Source of the DNA: Ostrinia nubilalis | Taxonomy: Eukaryota; Arthropoda; Insecta; Lepidoptera; Crambidae | Direction: 5' to 3' | Assembly: GCF_963855985.1 (NCBI RefSeq) | Contig: NC_087109.1 | Span: forward strand, 4,794,001 to 4,858,000 | Length of the DNA stretch: 64,000 nucleotides | Shown here: positions 43,361-53,619 of the stretch, in pieces | Position numbering within the stretch: the stretch's first letter is position 1 | Layout of the letters: each line of letters begins with the position of its first letter | Program-made: the position numbers and the translations under genes | Notes under the pieces: model-generated | Told to the model about the DNA's origin: nothing | The model's input: only the letters and a program-made list of their open reading frames with translations | Databases searched by the model: none

Positions 43361-43565
43361 GTGTCATGGCCTTCTTCACTGTGGGCCACGGCATATGCTG
43401 AGTGGGGTCCCATTGCGATGGGCATCGCTGTGCGACAGGGTGGCACTGCTCAGCTCACATTCTCTTGTATTGTATGTTTTATGTGTTACCTCTGTTTTTT
43501 TATTTACCTTCTTTGTCTTCGTGTGATGACCATAGCAATAAATGTTTCTTTGTTTCATTTATAAT
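43361..43565 (+). repeat. Possible retroelement 3' region ending AATAAATGTTTCTT
   Basis: CAGGGTGGCACTGCTCAGCT and CACATTCTCTTG followed by GCAATAAATGTTTCTTTG. I recognise this layout from lepidopteran SINE/LINE 3' ends. Only one copy is visible here. Confidence 0.35.
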
Positions 43566-43931
43566 CGTGGCTTGTATCTTATTTTTGCAACAATTTATTT
43601 TTTGGCTCAAAAAACGATCGTGCGTTGACAGCGCCAGAAAAAAACGCGGTGTGCATGAACCCTTAAAGTTTTCACTGCAGGACACTGGTACAGATGCTCT
43701 AAAGAAGAAAATAGTTAATTCAACTTTTTATTAGTCAATAAAGTTCACTTAGTGCCACTCATTAGCTCACCCGCTCAGCTGGGACAAGAAATAAGTGGAT
43801 AATGAAATCTTGGCACAGACAAGTAATGGATGAGTCAATCGGTGGTGTTAATGGGATCTTTTAGAGTTTAATGGAATTCAGTAGTGTAGGTGCATTGTCA
43901 CTTTGAGCTGATTATTTGAATTAAAAACTAA

Positions 43932-44417
43932 CTAGCCAGGCGTAGGCAGGTAGTTGCTAATTGCTCATAAGATAGGCCCCCTTAATTTAATTTATTGTCC
44001 GTGGTGCATAATCTTTTCTTAAAGGTTTTAAACCTTTGTTTGTCACCTGTCATCCGCTTTGCAATGGAGGGAAGTCGAACCTTAATTTCGAACTCCTCCT
44101 ATGTTCTTCTGATTAATTTCGTTGCGGGTCCAATGACAGTGTGGTTTAACTTTCCCCCGGGATAAACTTGACCTTCATTGGTTGGGTTTTTGTGGCGGTC
44201 AAGCTGTAGATCCTGGCTACACAGGAGTTGCAGTGGTGGGAACGAGAGGTGGGAATAGTCCCGATTAGCTAGGCGTACTTCGAACCGCCCAGTCAATCGG
44301 GATAATGTATGATTCTAATAATAGTGAAATAATTTTTCAAATCGGTTCTGTAGTTTTGGAGCCTATTCAATGCAAACAAACAACGAATACTTTCCTATTT
44401 ATAATATTAGTTTAAGA
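43932..44417 (-). mobile_element. Non-autonomous Helitron, family C, split by a repeat
   Basis: The minus-strand 5' end is near 44417 (TCTTAAACTAATATTATAAA) and the 3' end CTAG at 43932. The sequence between is interrupted by the 320-bp repeat at 43944-44263. Confidence 0.5.
43944..44263 (+). repeat. Full-length CTACACAGGAG repeat inside a Helitron
   Basis: Same landmarks as 26004-26313. Flanking words CTAGCCAGGCGTA (left) and TTAGCTAGGCGTA (right) match at 11 of 13 positions, which looks like a target-site duplication made on insertion. Confidence 0.6.
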
Positions 44418-45047
44418 TTAAAACTTTTGCGGATAGATGTCATCCTATCATTAAAAATTATCATATCCTATGTTCGGTTTTATCCGAATTTTCTGGGGAA
44501 GTTTTCCCTCTTCATAAAAACCTTCCGATGTTTGAAGAAAATAAAACAGTTCGTTCTCCAGTTTTGTGCTTTTCAACACATTTAGCTGTGCATTTAGCGA
44601 TTCATTTTCATTACAGACAGATTAACTATAAAGTAAATTATATTGTACATAGGTACTAAAATATAAAGTTACCTAGGTACATAGTGCCATAAAGCACTAT
44701 TTCCTTAACACATCAATCGCTGCCAACCATCTTCTTAAGATCCTCAGTCCACCGAGTATTTAACTCTACATTTACCTCAATAATTCTCTGTCCGACACCC
44801 GTTTACTAATCCATAACTCCTTAACTGACCTAATATAGCAGTCGGAACTGCACTTAGTTCCAGTCGTTAGCTCGCTCAGCTCAGCTCGAAGCGTAATGAG
44901 CAGTAATGAAATCTTGGCGCAGGCGAGCTGTCTGCCAATCGATAGCTTGTAGCTTACTGCTGGATGGGTTTGCAGCTGTTGCTAACCAATAAACATAAGT
45001 TTATGACTTGATTACGTATAAACATAATATTAAAAGCTAGGATATAA
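44418..45047. other. No gene recognised
   Basis: Short frames only. 44865-44885 has a GCTCGCTCAGCTCAGCTCG low-complexity stretch. Confidence 0.4.
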
Positions 45048-45185
45048 TCCGGGCCTTTTCAAGGCGACAGTGAATAGGTACTTACAGGGCAGATATGTAT
45101 TATGTACCATCTTAGACTGTCATCTCACTTAACATAAGGGGCGATTGCGCAAATACCTGCCTTGTTCTGCATAATGCATAAAAAA
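45048..45185 (+). repeat. Retroelement 3' end (CTTAGACTGTCATCT variant)
   Basis: TCCGGGCCTTTTCAAGGCG .. AAATACCTGCCTTGTTCTGC, ending ATAAAAAA. It directly precedes the tRNA-like sequence. Confidence 0.55.
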
Positions 45186-45188
45186 GAG

Positions 45189-45345
45189 TATTAGCTGAAC
45201 GGTAAAGGTGTTGAACTGGCCGATTTGTGATCCGAGGAACGCGGGTTCGATCCCCAATCGCTCGACTATTGTGGTAAACCTACTCGTAACACAAGCATAT
45301 TTAGCTTACTATGAGGGGTTAACGGGACTATGAAAATACAAATAG
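45189..45345 (+). ncRNA. tRNA-derived SINE-like sequence with pol III boxes
   Basis: TAGCTGAACGG (45192-45202) fits an A box and GGTTCGATCCC (45244-45254) is an almost ideal B box, spaced as in tRNA genes. The flanks do not pair as an acceptor stem and sequence continues past the tRNA length, so a SINE head is more likely than a functional tRNA. The 3' end is uncertain. Confidence 0.5.
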
Positions 45346-45922
45346 CTAGACTATAAAATTTTCTGACCTATTTAGGGAAACAAACAAATGAACAATACAT
45401 CATATTGCTTACATAAAGAGTTTTACACAAAGACTGGGTAAGTAATTAAACAGTCAACACTATTATCCCAATATTATTAATATTTACTGAATGCCCGCGT
45501 ATATTTGAAATCACAAGAGTAAATCCACGGAAAAAAGCTAGTATTACTCTTATATTAAACGTCAAGCATATCGCTATAACAAGATTGAGTGAAAAACATA
45601 TTTGCTAAAAATAAACGTAACACGAACACCCAAAACCTGTCATGGGATGTACATGGGATTCATACAAACAAGTCGTGTCTAAACAGGATGTAGCGGAAAT
45701 TCGACGTTACGTATTCAAAGAACGTTCTTGCGTCGCCTAGGAAGTCCCGCGAGGGCCACAGCGTAGTAAGAACAGCCAGGTTTTGTAATATTTGTACGCA
45801 GCAATTTTGGTGTGTTACAATACGTAGCGTGGCAATACGTAGTATTAGAGGCCGGGCGATCTATTCTCATCAATAAAACACTGAGTACTCAACTTTCACA
45901 TTATATTGCCTTATTTTAGATA

Positions 45923-46050
45923 CAATGAGGGTTTTCGCGATTGAAAAATCCGCCAGATGGCAATACGTAGACGGGAGGTCCAAATGCTGCATGATTGGTG
46001 GATTTTGACATATTATTATCTGTCAATGTCATGTCAAAAATAACCAATCA
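45923..46050. mobile_element. Half copy of the CAATGAGGG hairpin MITE
   Basis: It matches the left arm and loop of 23800-23992 almost exactly, then breaks off at AACCAATCAT. The right arm is missing. Confidence 0.65.
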
Positions 46051-46246
46051 TCTTGTGCGGGTGATGACAAAACTTATCACAAAAGCGCGGGGAGTCGTCA
46101 CCGCGCGTTCCTCTAATCTGGACGTTAGATTCTCGTGTGACATTGACATTACGTCAACGTCATTATGACAGCAGCTCATTGGCTATAACGATACCGCTAT
46201 TTTAACGTTTTAGATTTTTCACAATTAACAGTAGATAATGTCAATA

Positions 46247-46345
46247 GATCTGGTAAAGGTCGCGGGAACCTGGATGCGGGCAGCGTAGTACCGGTCGTTA
46301 TGGAAATTCTTGGGGAAGCCTTTGTTCAGCAGTGGACGTCAGCTG
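46247..46345 (+). pseudogene. RTE-type LINE C-terminal fragment
   Basis: In frame: DLVKVAGTWMRAA, a stop, then YRSLWKFLGEAFVQQWTS. Only the end of the protein is present, with no microsatellite tail. Confidence 0.65.
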
Positions 46346-46625
46346 AAACGAAACGCATGTCAATAGATATTAATTAACAGTTATTCTGCGGCAACTGGCA
46401 ATTTGATTTAGTAAAGAATATTCATACAAAATAATGTACAAAATCTTCTGTTTACGCAGATAATAAAGCTCTAAAATAGTCTTAATTTCTTTCTCTGTCT
46501 AATCTGTGGTTTATTTTACAATACTTTATTTTTTTACATCATAAGTGATTTTCCAATGTGATGTCGCGTCATCTGCAAATTTTATTTTGGTGGTTGCGTG
46601 TTACATAATTATTATTCTTAAACTA

Positions 46626-46763
46626 GTAAGACACGGGTCTTAACGCGACGTTTATTAATGAGTTAAGCTTGTGACCACGGCGGCAGCATAGCAGCCGAAA
46701 CGTCAAGTCGTGAGTACATAATGTAACTCAATAATAAACGTCGCGTTAAGACCCGTGTCTTAC
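46626..46763. mobile_element. Hairpin MITE, GTAAGACACGGG ends, TA duplication
   Basis: GTAAGACACGGGTCTTAACG and CGTTAAGACCCGTGTCTTAC are exact inverted ends, with TA on both sides (46624-46625, 46764-46765). The centre includes GACCACGGCGGCAGCATAGC. Confidence 0.75.
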
Positions 46764-46845
46764 TATTTTAGTTGAAATGGAACGCGAAAGTTTTAAATCT
46801 TAAACAAGAATGCTGTATACTGTCCTCTAATGTCGGCAGCTGTTT

Positions 46846-47068
46846 CAATGAGGGCTATCGTTTTAGCGCTCACCAGTTAGCGCCACTGTAGAGTAAGGTC
46901 CTATCACTTGCTAGTAGCGAAGACAGTGGCACCAACTGGAGAGCGCGAAAGTGGTAGGAGGACTATCGCATTTGCACTCACCAAGAGGGCGCCACTGTAG
47001 AGTAAGGTCCTGTCAATCGCCAGGGCAGGGGTGCCAACTGTTAAGTATAAAAAAGATAGCCCTCATTG
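46846..47068. mobile_element. MITE with CAATGAGGGCTATCG ends and two internal units
   Basis: CAATGAGGGCTATC and GATAGCCCTCATTG are the ends. Inside, GCGCCACTGTAGAGTAAGGT occurs twice, each followed by a TGCCAACTG or CACCAACTGG word. The same words form the cluster at 61255-61790. Confidence 0.65.
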
Positions 47069-47294
47069 TCCAGGCGTTTCTCTTCCAGCTGTGGCATAAG
47101 CCGAAGGGCTCTAAGTAGCAGGTTCCATTCCCCGAGGCGGCCGATAATTGATACCGAGTTTAGTGGGCCGCCGGGGCATTATATAATTCAGTTTCGACAG
47201 TTCCATAAGTTTGTAATTAAATATTCAACACCGGAGAAGCTGTTAAGGGATTTGAATATTGGACTCCTGTTTCTTTTTGAAGATTATGATTATA

Positions 47295-47592
47295 CTAAGT
47301 TTTATCCTGGCTTTGCCCGTGTGAATTTGTTCATCATCATCATTTCAGCCACAGGACGTCTACTGCTGAACATAGGCCTCCCCCAATGATTTCCATATCG
47401 CGCGGTTGGTAGCGGCCTGCATCCAGCACCTACCTGCTACCTTTATGAGGTTGTCGGAGCACCTTGTGGATTTGTTACTCAAGGATAATGTAGCAATCTA
47501 ATAGTGAAAGATTTTTTGAAATCGGTCCAGTATTTTTTGAGTTTATTCGTTAAAAACATACGAATCTTTTCATCTTGAGGATATTAGTATAA
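47295..47592 (-). mobile_element. Helitron-like element split by an RTE end
   Basis: The minus-strand 5' end is near ACTAATATCCTCAAGATG (about 47592) and the 3' end near CTTAG (47295), next to a GGGCAAAGCC stem. The RTE fragment at 47332-47469 interrupts it. Confidence 0.5.
47332..47469 (-). repeat. RTE 3' end with 7-bp target duplication
   Basis: CATCATCATCATTTCAGCC .. GCGGCCTGCATCCAGC. ATTTGTT is present on both sides (47325-47331 and 47470-47476), as expected for a 5'-truncated LINE insertion. Confidence 0.65.
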
Positions 47593-48162
47593 TTAAAGCA
47601 ATACCTTAAAGTATTTTTGCCTAGCAGAAAATACTTTTCTTGTAAAGTTGAAAACTGATGTAAAATTAAAAGACAAGACTTTCAGTGGGTCTAGCTAGAC
47701 AAAGTGCAAATTATAATCGCAAACCAGGCGAAAAGTGGTCCAAAAGCCCCTTTTTTGTATGGAGTTTTGACGAATTCGATTTTCGATTCGATCGAAAAGT
47801 GCGTTTTGTCTAGGGGGGCGGAATACCTTTGAGATCTACCATTGCGACAGTGTCAGTTGAATTAAGTTTTCACGTTTGAAAAGGGAATTTTATGTAGAGA
47901 AGTACTTATTATTATTCTGTGGTAGAGATAATAATGTACTAGGAGATATTTCGCAAAAAAGAAAATATTTAACTCACAAGAACTGAAGTAGAAGATAAAA
48001 TATTGTTTCTTAGAAATGAAAAAAGAATTGGAACATTTTGGTAAGAAATGTGTTTTTCATTGTCGGATGTGCAATAGTAGTAATAAACGCAATCTTTTTT
48101 CTCAATTCTGTAAAAAATCAACCAAATAAGTGGTTAGGTATACTATACTATTAAAAATTCAT
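47593..48162. other. No gene recognised; possible weak MITE
   Basis: 47697-47712 (TAGACAAAGTGCAAAT) and 47800-47815 (GTGCGTTTTGTCTAGG) may be inverted ends of a short element. The rest is AT-rich. Confidence 0.35.
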
Positions 48163-48328
48163 TAGTTTCAGCCAAATGACGTCCACTGCTGGACAAAGGC
48201 CTCTTCCAAGGTTTTCCACAACGACCGGTCCTGCGCCACCCGCATCCAGGCATCTCCCGCGATCTTTACCAAGATCGTCGGTTCACCTAGTAGGGAGCCT
48301 GGCCATACTACGTCTTCCGACCCGTAAA
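48163..48328 (-). repeat. RTE 3' fragment, second subfamily
   Basis: AGCCAAATGACGTCCACTGC, ACGACCGGTCCTGCGCCACC and AAGATCGTCGGTTCACC. Confidence 0.6.
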
Positions 48329-48711
48329 GGGCTGTAGATGATTTGATAAATATCTTACAAATTATACGTTGAAAACACCCAGATCAATACAAACAGATTA
48401 CCCCATTGTTCTTTTATTACATTACTCGCAAATGTTTGGTACGCGAACCCCTAAGCCTAGCGGCCTATTTCTTTATGATACAGTTAGAGATATTATTAAT
48501 GTCTTACTAAAACAAATAAAGTAAAACAATCGCTAAGAAAACAAACAAAAGACCGACAAAAGCCGCACATAGGCTTAGCGGGCGAACTAATCAGGCGGCT
48601 CGTCGATAAATACTGTTAATTGGTCCGACTCGGCGGTTTGGGCGACTCGCTTGTGATAGTGTGGGGCGGGGACTCACTGACAGCGTGTTTATTTTAATAT
48701 TTATTTTTATT

Positions 48712-48840
48712 TCATCATCATCATAATTTCAGTCATAGGACGTCCACTGCTGAACATAGGCTTCCCCCAATGATTTCCATAATGACCGGTGGGCAGCGGC
48801 CAGGATCCAGCGCATTCCTGCTACCTTTAAGAGGTCGTAG
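48712..48840 (-). repeat. RTE 3' fragment with (ATC)n tail
   Basis: TCATCATCATAATTTCAG, GGACGTCCACTGCTGAACAT and CAGCGCATTCCTGCTACC. Confidence 0.6.
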
Positions 48841-48843
48841 AGG

Positions 48844-48930
48844 TTTTTTTTATATTATTTTTTAATCCACAACGAGGAAGCTCTTGGCCTGTATTTCACC
48901 TGATGGTAAGTGATGATCAGGCCGAAGATG
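48844..48930 (-). repeat. Inverted A-tailed retroelement end
   Basis: A T run is followed by AATCCACAACGAGGAAGCTC and TGATGATCAGGCCGAAG, the reverse complement of 40252-40394. It adjoins the RTE fragment. Confidence 0.55.
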
Positions 48931-49032
48931 GTATTATTATTTATTTAGGCATAAATGTATGCTTAAGCTCGAAGTAATGTTAAAACAAAGTTCTAGAGTT
49001 GTGACTGCGGCCCAGAAGACACAGAAAGCATG

Positions 49033-49085
49033 AAATCTTTGGGGAGGCATTTTTCCAGCATTGGATGTCCTTTGATTGAAACAAC
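49033..49085 (+). repeat. RTE scrap
   Basis: TTTGGGGAGGCATTTTTCCA and TTGGATGTCCTTTGATTG resemble the RTE C-terminal region of the second subfamily. Confidence 0.4.
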
Positions 49086-50235
49086 TTGTGGTGGCAGTTG
49101 CCCAAAGGTTGGCATCGCTTATTTTTACAAATAATTCTAAAGATCCTGGGGAGGGGGATATTCAAATCATTTATTGCATGTCACATGGGTAGTACCCTTA
49201 CTTGGTATTGGTGACTAGATTGTTTAATTTTAGCCTCAGAATAATCGCTATAAGTGAAGCCAAGCCCGAAGTAAATAGCCCGTACGAAAATAGCAAAGAA
49301 ATGGCGCGAATATACTTTGTTCTTTGTGTTGCCCGCCTGTGTAGGTTACCGGTCGGAAACATTAATTTTGTTTGTTTTTGCCGCCACAAGAAACGTGTTG
49401 TTTTTGGCTAATTGCTTTATATGTTTTTTCTCATCGATTGTACGGAGCATCAAAGGCATTTTCAATTAGACAAAATGGCGTAATGGTTTTATTGTTTGTT
49501 CATATTATACAGTTGTAAATTCGTATTGCTGACTGAATTTCGATAAATCGTGATGGGAAATTGGTAACGTGTATTTAGTATGCTTTGCCCGACACTTCTA
49601 TTCGTATACGAGTCAGTATTTATGAAATTAAGTTAGTTTTAAGTCCATTAAGCAGAATAACTAAGACTTTATTTACGTCTAGTACGAGTATTACTAGAGG
49701 TCAAGGTAATATAAATTATCAATTGAAATACGAGTAAAATGGACCCAGAGTATCGTTATGATTATCGTTAAATTGAAGATAATATTATAGGTAAAATAAA
49801 CCCAAGTTAGAAAGCGAAATAAATTATGTATAATGCCGTTCATAAATAAAAAAAGCCTGAAAAATCAGCTCAGATAGTTTTTGGAAGTACCAGGCGCCCA
49901 GGCTCCGTAAGAGGCTTTACGTAAACCCGCCGAAGGGCACTCGCGTAAATCTCGCTGTTTACTTCTGCCAGTTCATGCGGCCCTGGTACCGAAACTTTTT
50001 ATGTTGCGGCTTGTTATGTCGTTATCGCCAAGTTTCGCCAAGTTCGGGATAGTGGGGTTGATTTCGAGGGTTGTATCGCTATTTCCATTATAGTGCCTTT
50101 TAGTTATTTCGGTAAATGTTTTGTGATAATATGTCGACGGACGAAAGATATTGTTGCCTTCGTAGAATTTAGATCATTGTGTGGTCATTTTGCGATTCCC
50201 TCTTTGAATAGGAGAACAAAATGTATATTGTCTTA
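49086..50235. other. Low-repeat stretch with GC-rich blocks; no gene recognised
   Basis: 49202-49411 is open on both strands. 49888-49987 is GC-rich and bounded by GTACCAGG / CCTGGTAC inverted words. I see no known family or splice-consistent exon. These blocks could be conserved non-coding sequence or exons I cannot recognise. Confidence 0.35.
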
Positions 50236-50370
50236 GGCTGAGTTTACACCATATTGCTCTAAAGTTAGAAACGTCAGAAATCTGTCAAACTTCATACAAG
50301 AAACACCGGTCATTGTTACAGTTACGGTTAAAGCTGTGGTTAAAGTAAGCTGGTGCAACTCAGCTTTAGT
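50236..50370. mobile_element. Hairpin MITE (GGTGCAAC family), diverged
   Basis: GGCTGAGTTTACACCATATT and AAGCTGGTGCAACTCAGC, with ACACCGGTCATTGTTACAG in the middle. Confidence 0.6.
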
Positions 50371-51429
50371 GTAGTCACCTACATAATAGACTAAGAGCTA
50401 GTGAACGCCAGACCTACGTTATTTTATAAAGGCTGAAAGTTTGTCAGCGCATGCTCCCAACATAGCTAAGAACCATGGCCAAACATGAAGTTTGGGTCAT
50501 GGTGGCTTTGGCAGACAGACGGTACTAAAGGTGTGTAAAATACCGACTTAATTACGTCAAAGTATAAAGGCTGATTTTTTGATATTTCCTTCAAAATGTT
50601 ATTAGAAATGACGTCATTAATTGACAGACACCTACCATGGTGGCAGCCCTTAGCCAGACACCTTAAAGTTCATGAAAATGTAGTCCTACTTACGTCATAC
50701 TATAAAAGCTGATATTTACATAAAATATTTGAACTATCATTTGATGAAGTTTCCTCATCAGCCAGACACTTCTGATGGTTCCTTCGCCTTGCCAGACAGC
50801 TTTTAGGGTGGCTGAAAGTGCGAACGCGAGGCACTATAAATATTGTTTTTTGTACTTTTTCTTAAGTTACTCAAGTATTTGAGTCTGTAAATCATCATCT
50901 TATGTTGATGAGCTGATGATGGAAGGTAAGCTAAGTACAACTCCTTAAGGCTTAGGAGTTGGAGGACAAATCCTTAACCAGTGTATATAAGTATAGTTTC
51001 TAAAGTTATTTGGGTGTTTGCATCACCTAGTCATCATCCCATGTTGATGGAAGGTACAACTCCTTAACGCTTAGGAGTTGTGGGATAATTCACGTCATGC
51101 TCCCCGGCGGAACTACTTTTGATTTAACTAGTCTAGTGTAAGTTTCTAAAATAAATCTTTGAAATGTCTATAAAATTCTAGTCCTATTTAAAAAAAATAT
51201 GTCACAGGTTTCGCCGTATTTTGTTATTGAAAGTGGTTGCGCTGCAGAGTATCCTTCCAGCGTAACCATCACGATATATCTATTACTATGCATAGTATAA
51301 TCAAATTTATAGTATCAAATAATACTATAACAATTCTATATTGAATTAGGACCCCCAAATCCTCACTAGAATTTATATACGCGGAAAATGTGGTGCCACA
51401 AATTTTATCTTCAAAATAGTTGCTAAACG

Positions 51430-51502
51430 CCTAGAGTAAAGTTCTTAGCAACATTAGCATTAACATAGGTAATGGTAATGTTGCTAAGAACTTTACTCTA
51501 GG
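51430..51502. repeat. 27-bp perfect stem inside the long-TIR element
   Basis: 51430-51456 (CCTAGAGTAAAGTTCTTAGC and on) pairs exactly with 51476-51502 around a 19-base loop. Possibly a small nested inverted repeat. Confidence 0.65.
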
Positions 51503-52100
51503 CAACTTTCAGAGGTAATCACTTTAAAATTAGGGATTACCTAAGCCTTAAGGAGTTGTACTTACCTTCCATCATCAGCTCATCAACATGAGATGATGAT
51601 TTACAGACTCAAATACTTGAGTAACATAAGAAAAAGTACTTAAAAACAAAAATTATAGTGCCTCGCGTTCGCACTTTCAGCCACCCTAAAAGCTGTCTGG
51701 CAAGGCGAAGGAACCATCAGAAGTGTCTGGCTGATGAGGAAACTTCATCAAATGATAGTTCAAATATTTTATGTAAATATCAGCCTTTATAGTATGACGT
51801 AAGTAGGACTACATTTTCATGAACTTTAAGGTGTCTGGCTAAGGGCTGCCACCATGGTAGGTGTCTGTCAATTAATGACGTCATTTCTAATAACATTTTG
51901 AAGGAAATATCAAAAAATCAGCCTTTATACTTTGACGTAATTAAGTTGGTATTTTACACACCTTTAGTACCGTCCCAGATAACAATTTAAACTTGAATCT
52001 GACTTGCAATAAGTTTGATGTATCAAAAATGAAGCTTTGTTTCAAATTTGCCATGGCAAGTATATAAACTTGAGGCAAGTTTAAATCAAACTTTCTAGTT

Positions 52101-52590
52101 TCCGAGCGACAAACTTGCATTAATGTGTTTCTATAAAGTATATGCAAGTTTGCCTTAACAAACTTGCATTATGTCTGCTTCTATAAATTATATGTAAGTT
52201 TGCCTTAACAAACTTGCATTATGTCTGCTTCTATAAATTATATGTAAGTTTGCCTTAACAAACTTGCATTATGTCTGCTTCTACAGGGTGTTAGGTAAAT
52301 GGGTATATGAGCCGACACTAGTCCATGTTAACATGGTCATATAAATGGTATGGTGAAGTCAGGAAATTGATATCTTCATTTTAATTATTATAATTTTCAT
52401 ACAAATCGGATTTTATAGAATTTATTTTGTATGAAAATTAAAAAAAATAAAATGATGATATCTAATTTCTCACTTCACCATACCATTTATATGACCATGT
52501 TAACATGGGCTACTGCCGGCTCATATACCCATTTACCTAACACCCTGTATAAATAATATGTAAGTTTGCCTTAACAAACTTGCAATGAAT
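52101..52590. repeat. 50-bp tandem repeat, subterminal
   Basis: Four to five units of TGCCTTAACAAACTTGCATT .. CTATAAATTATATGTAAGTT, period 50 bp (starts at 52151, 52201 and 52251). The first unit is diverged, and a later unit is split by the MITE at 52284-52547 and resumes after it. Confidence 0.8.
52284..52547. mobile_element. Tc1/mariner-like hairpin MITE in the 50-bp repeat
   Basis: Same ends as 42348-42587. TA flanks both sides. The neighbouring repeat units show the empty site CTTCTATAAAT, so the element duplicated TA exactly on insertion. Confidence 0.82.
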
Positions 52591-52944
52591 ATGCATGTTT
52601 GACATTAAATAAAACAACAAACATAACATATATTTTTTTATTATTTATACTTTTATCTTATCTTACTTTAAATGAGAAAAAATCGGTTTCATGGTCGCCG
52701 CTATTGGTTTTTTTCTTTATTTTGTGTTTCTGCTCTGAAACAAAAAGAAACAAGTATATTTACCACAGGTTAAGACATTATTTTACATTTAATTGTATAA
52801 GTTTCTGTACTACTAACAAAATTATGAACTATGTCTGAAATAAATATATTTATAGTAATCCTTAAAAACAACTATAAGGGTAAGGGGTTATTAGTTAAAA
52901 TTCTGAAAGGAGCACATCTAAAATTTGTAAATCACTAGGTACAT

Positions 52945-53216
52945 AGTATAAAAGAAAGTCGCTGTCTGTCTGTCCCTTGTGTACCTAATAATAATGTAAT
53001 ATATGTATAACTAGCGACCCGCCCCGGATTCGTATGGGGTTCTATTATATAACCTTTCTCATAAATCCCTCTAACTATTGTTGAAAACCGCATCAAAATC
53101 CGTTGCATAGTTTTAAAGATTTAAGCATATGTATATAGGAACAGACAGCGACAGCAACTTTGTTTTATACATATGTATAATACATGTACCCGTGTGAAGC
53201 CGGGGCGGGTCGCTAG
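52945..53216. mobile_element. Two Helitron-like copies in opposite orientation, nested
   Basis: CTAGCGACCCGCCCCGG (53011) and CCGGGGCGGGTCGCTAG (53200-53216) are inverted 3' ends. 52945-53010 (AAAGTCGCTGTCTGTCTGTC) looks like the start of the plus-strand copy, interrupted at 53011 by the minus-strand copy. It lies in the last intron of the DUF4806-like gene. Confidence 0.55.
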
Positions 53217-53436
53217 TGTAAAATAAAATACATCTAATGTAAATAAATTAAATCTTACCTTCTTGAGTCTAACTTTAGCTTGATTTAGCCAATCACTTAT
53301 AATTTCTTTTAGACTGTCTTCAGTTACATCTTCGTTGATTTTTCTACATATTTCTGAAAAATAAAATAGAAACAATTAACACTAACAAACACGAATGATT
53401 CAGAAAATAATAGTAGTAGGTATATTGAGAGATATA

Positions 53437-53619
53437 CAGGTGTATCTAAATGAATTCATTGGCAACCTTGCAGGGGGAAGCTCAGACCATCATTATGAAC
53501 AACTTTATTTTCGTGATCAGTTTTTGTATGAAAACAGGAAAAATTGGTCATAGGAAAAGTTCATAATGATGGTCTGAGCCACCCCCTGCAAGGTTGCCTA
53601 TGAATTCATTTACACCCTG
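53437..53619. mobile_element. Hairpin MITE in an intron, TA duplication
   Basis: CAGGTGTATCTAAATGAATT and AATTCATTTACACCCTG are inverted ends, with AACCTTGCAGGGGG / CCCCCTGCAAGGTT further in. TA flanks both sides. It sits between exons 4 and 5 of the DUF4806-like gene. Confidence 0.72.

Noticed and set aside
45192..45254. A functional tRNA gene
   Set aside because: A and B boxes are present, but I could not fold an acceptor stem, and there is no T-run terminator at the expected place.
53121..53375. The 84-codon minus-strand frame as a complete small protein
   Set aside because: Its middle is exon 5 of the broken DUF4806-like gene; the frame extends into introns on both sides.
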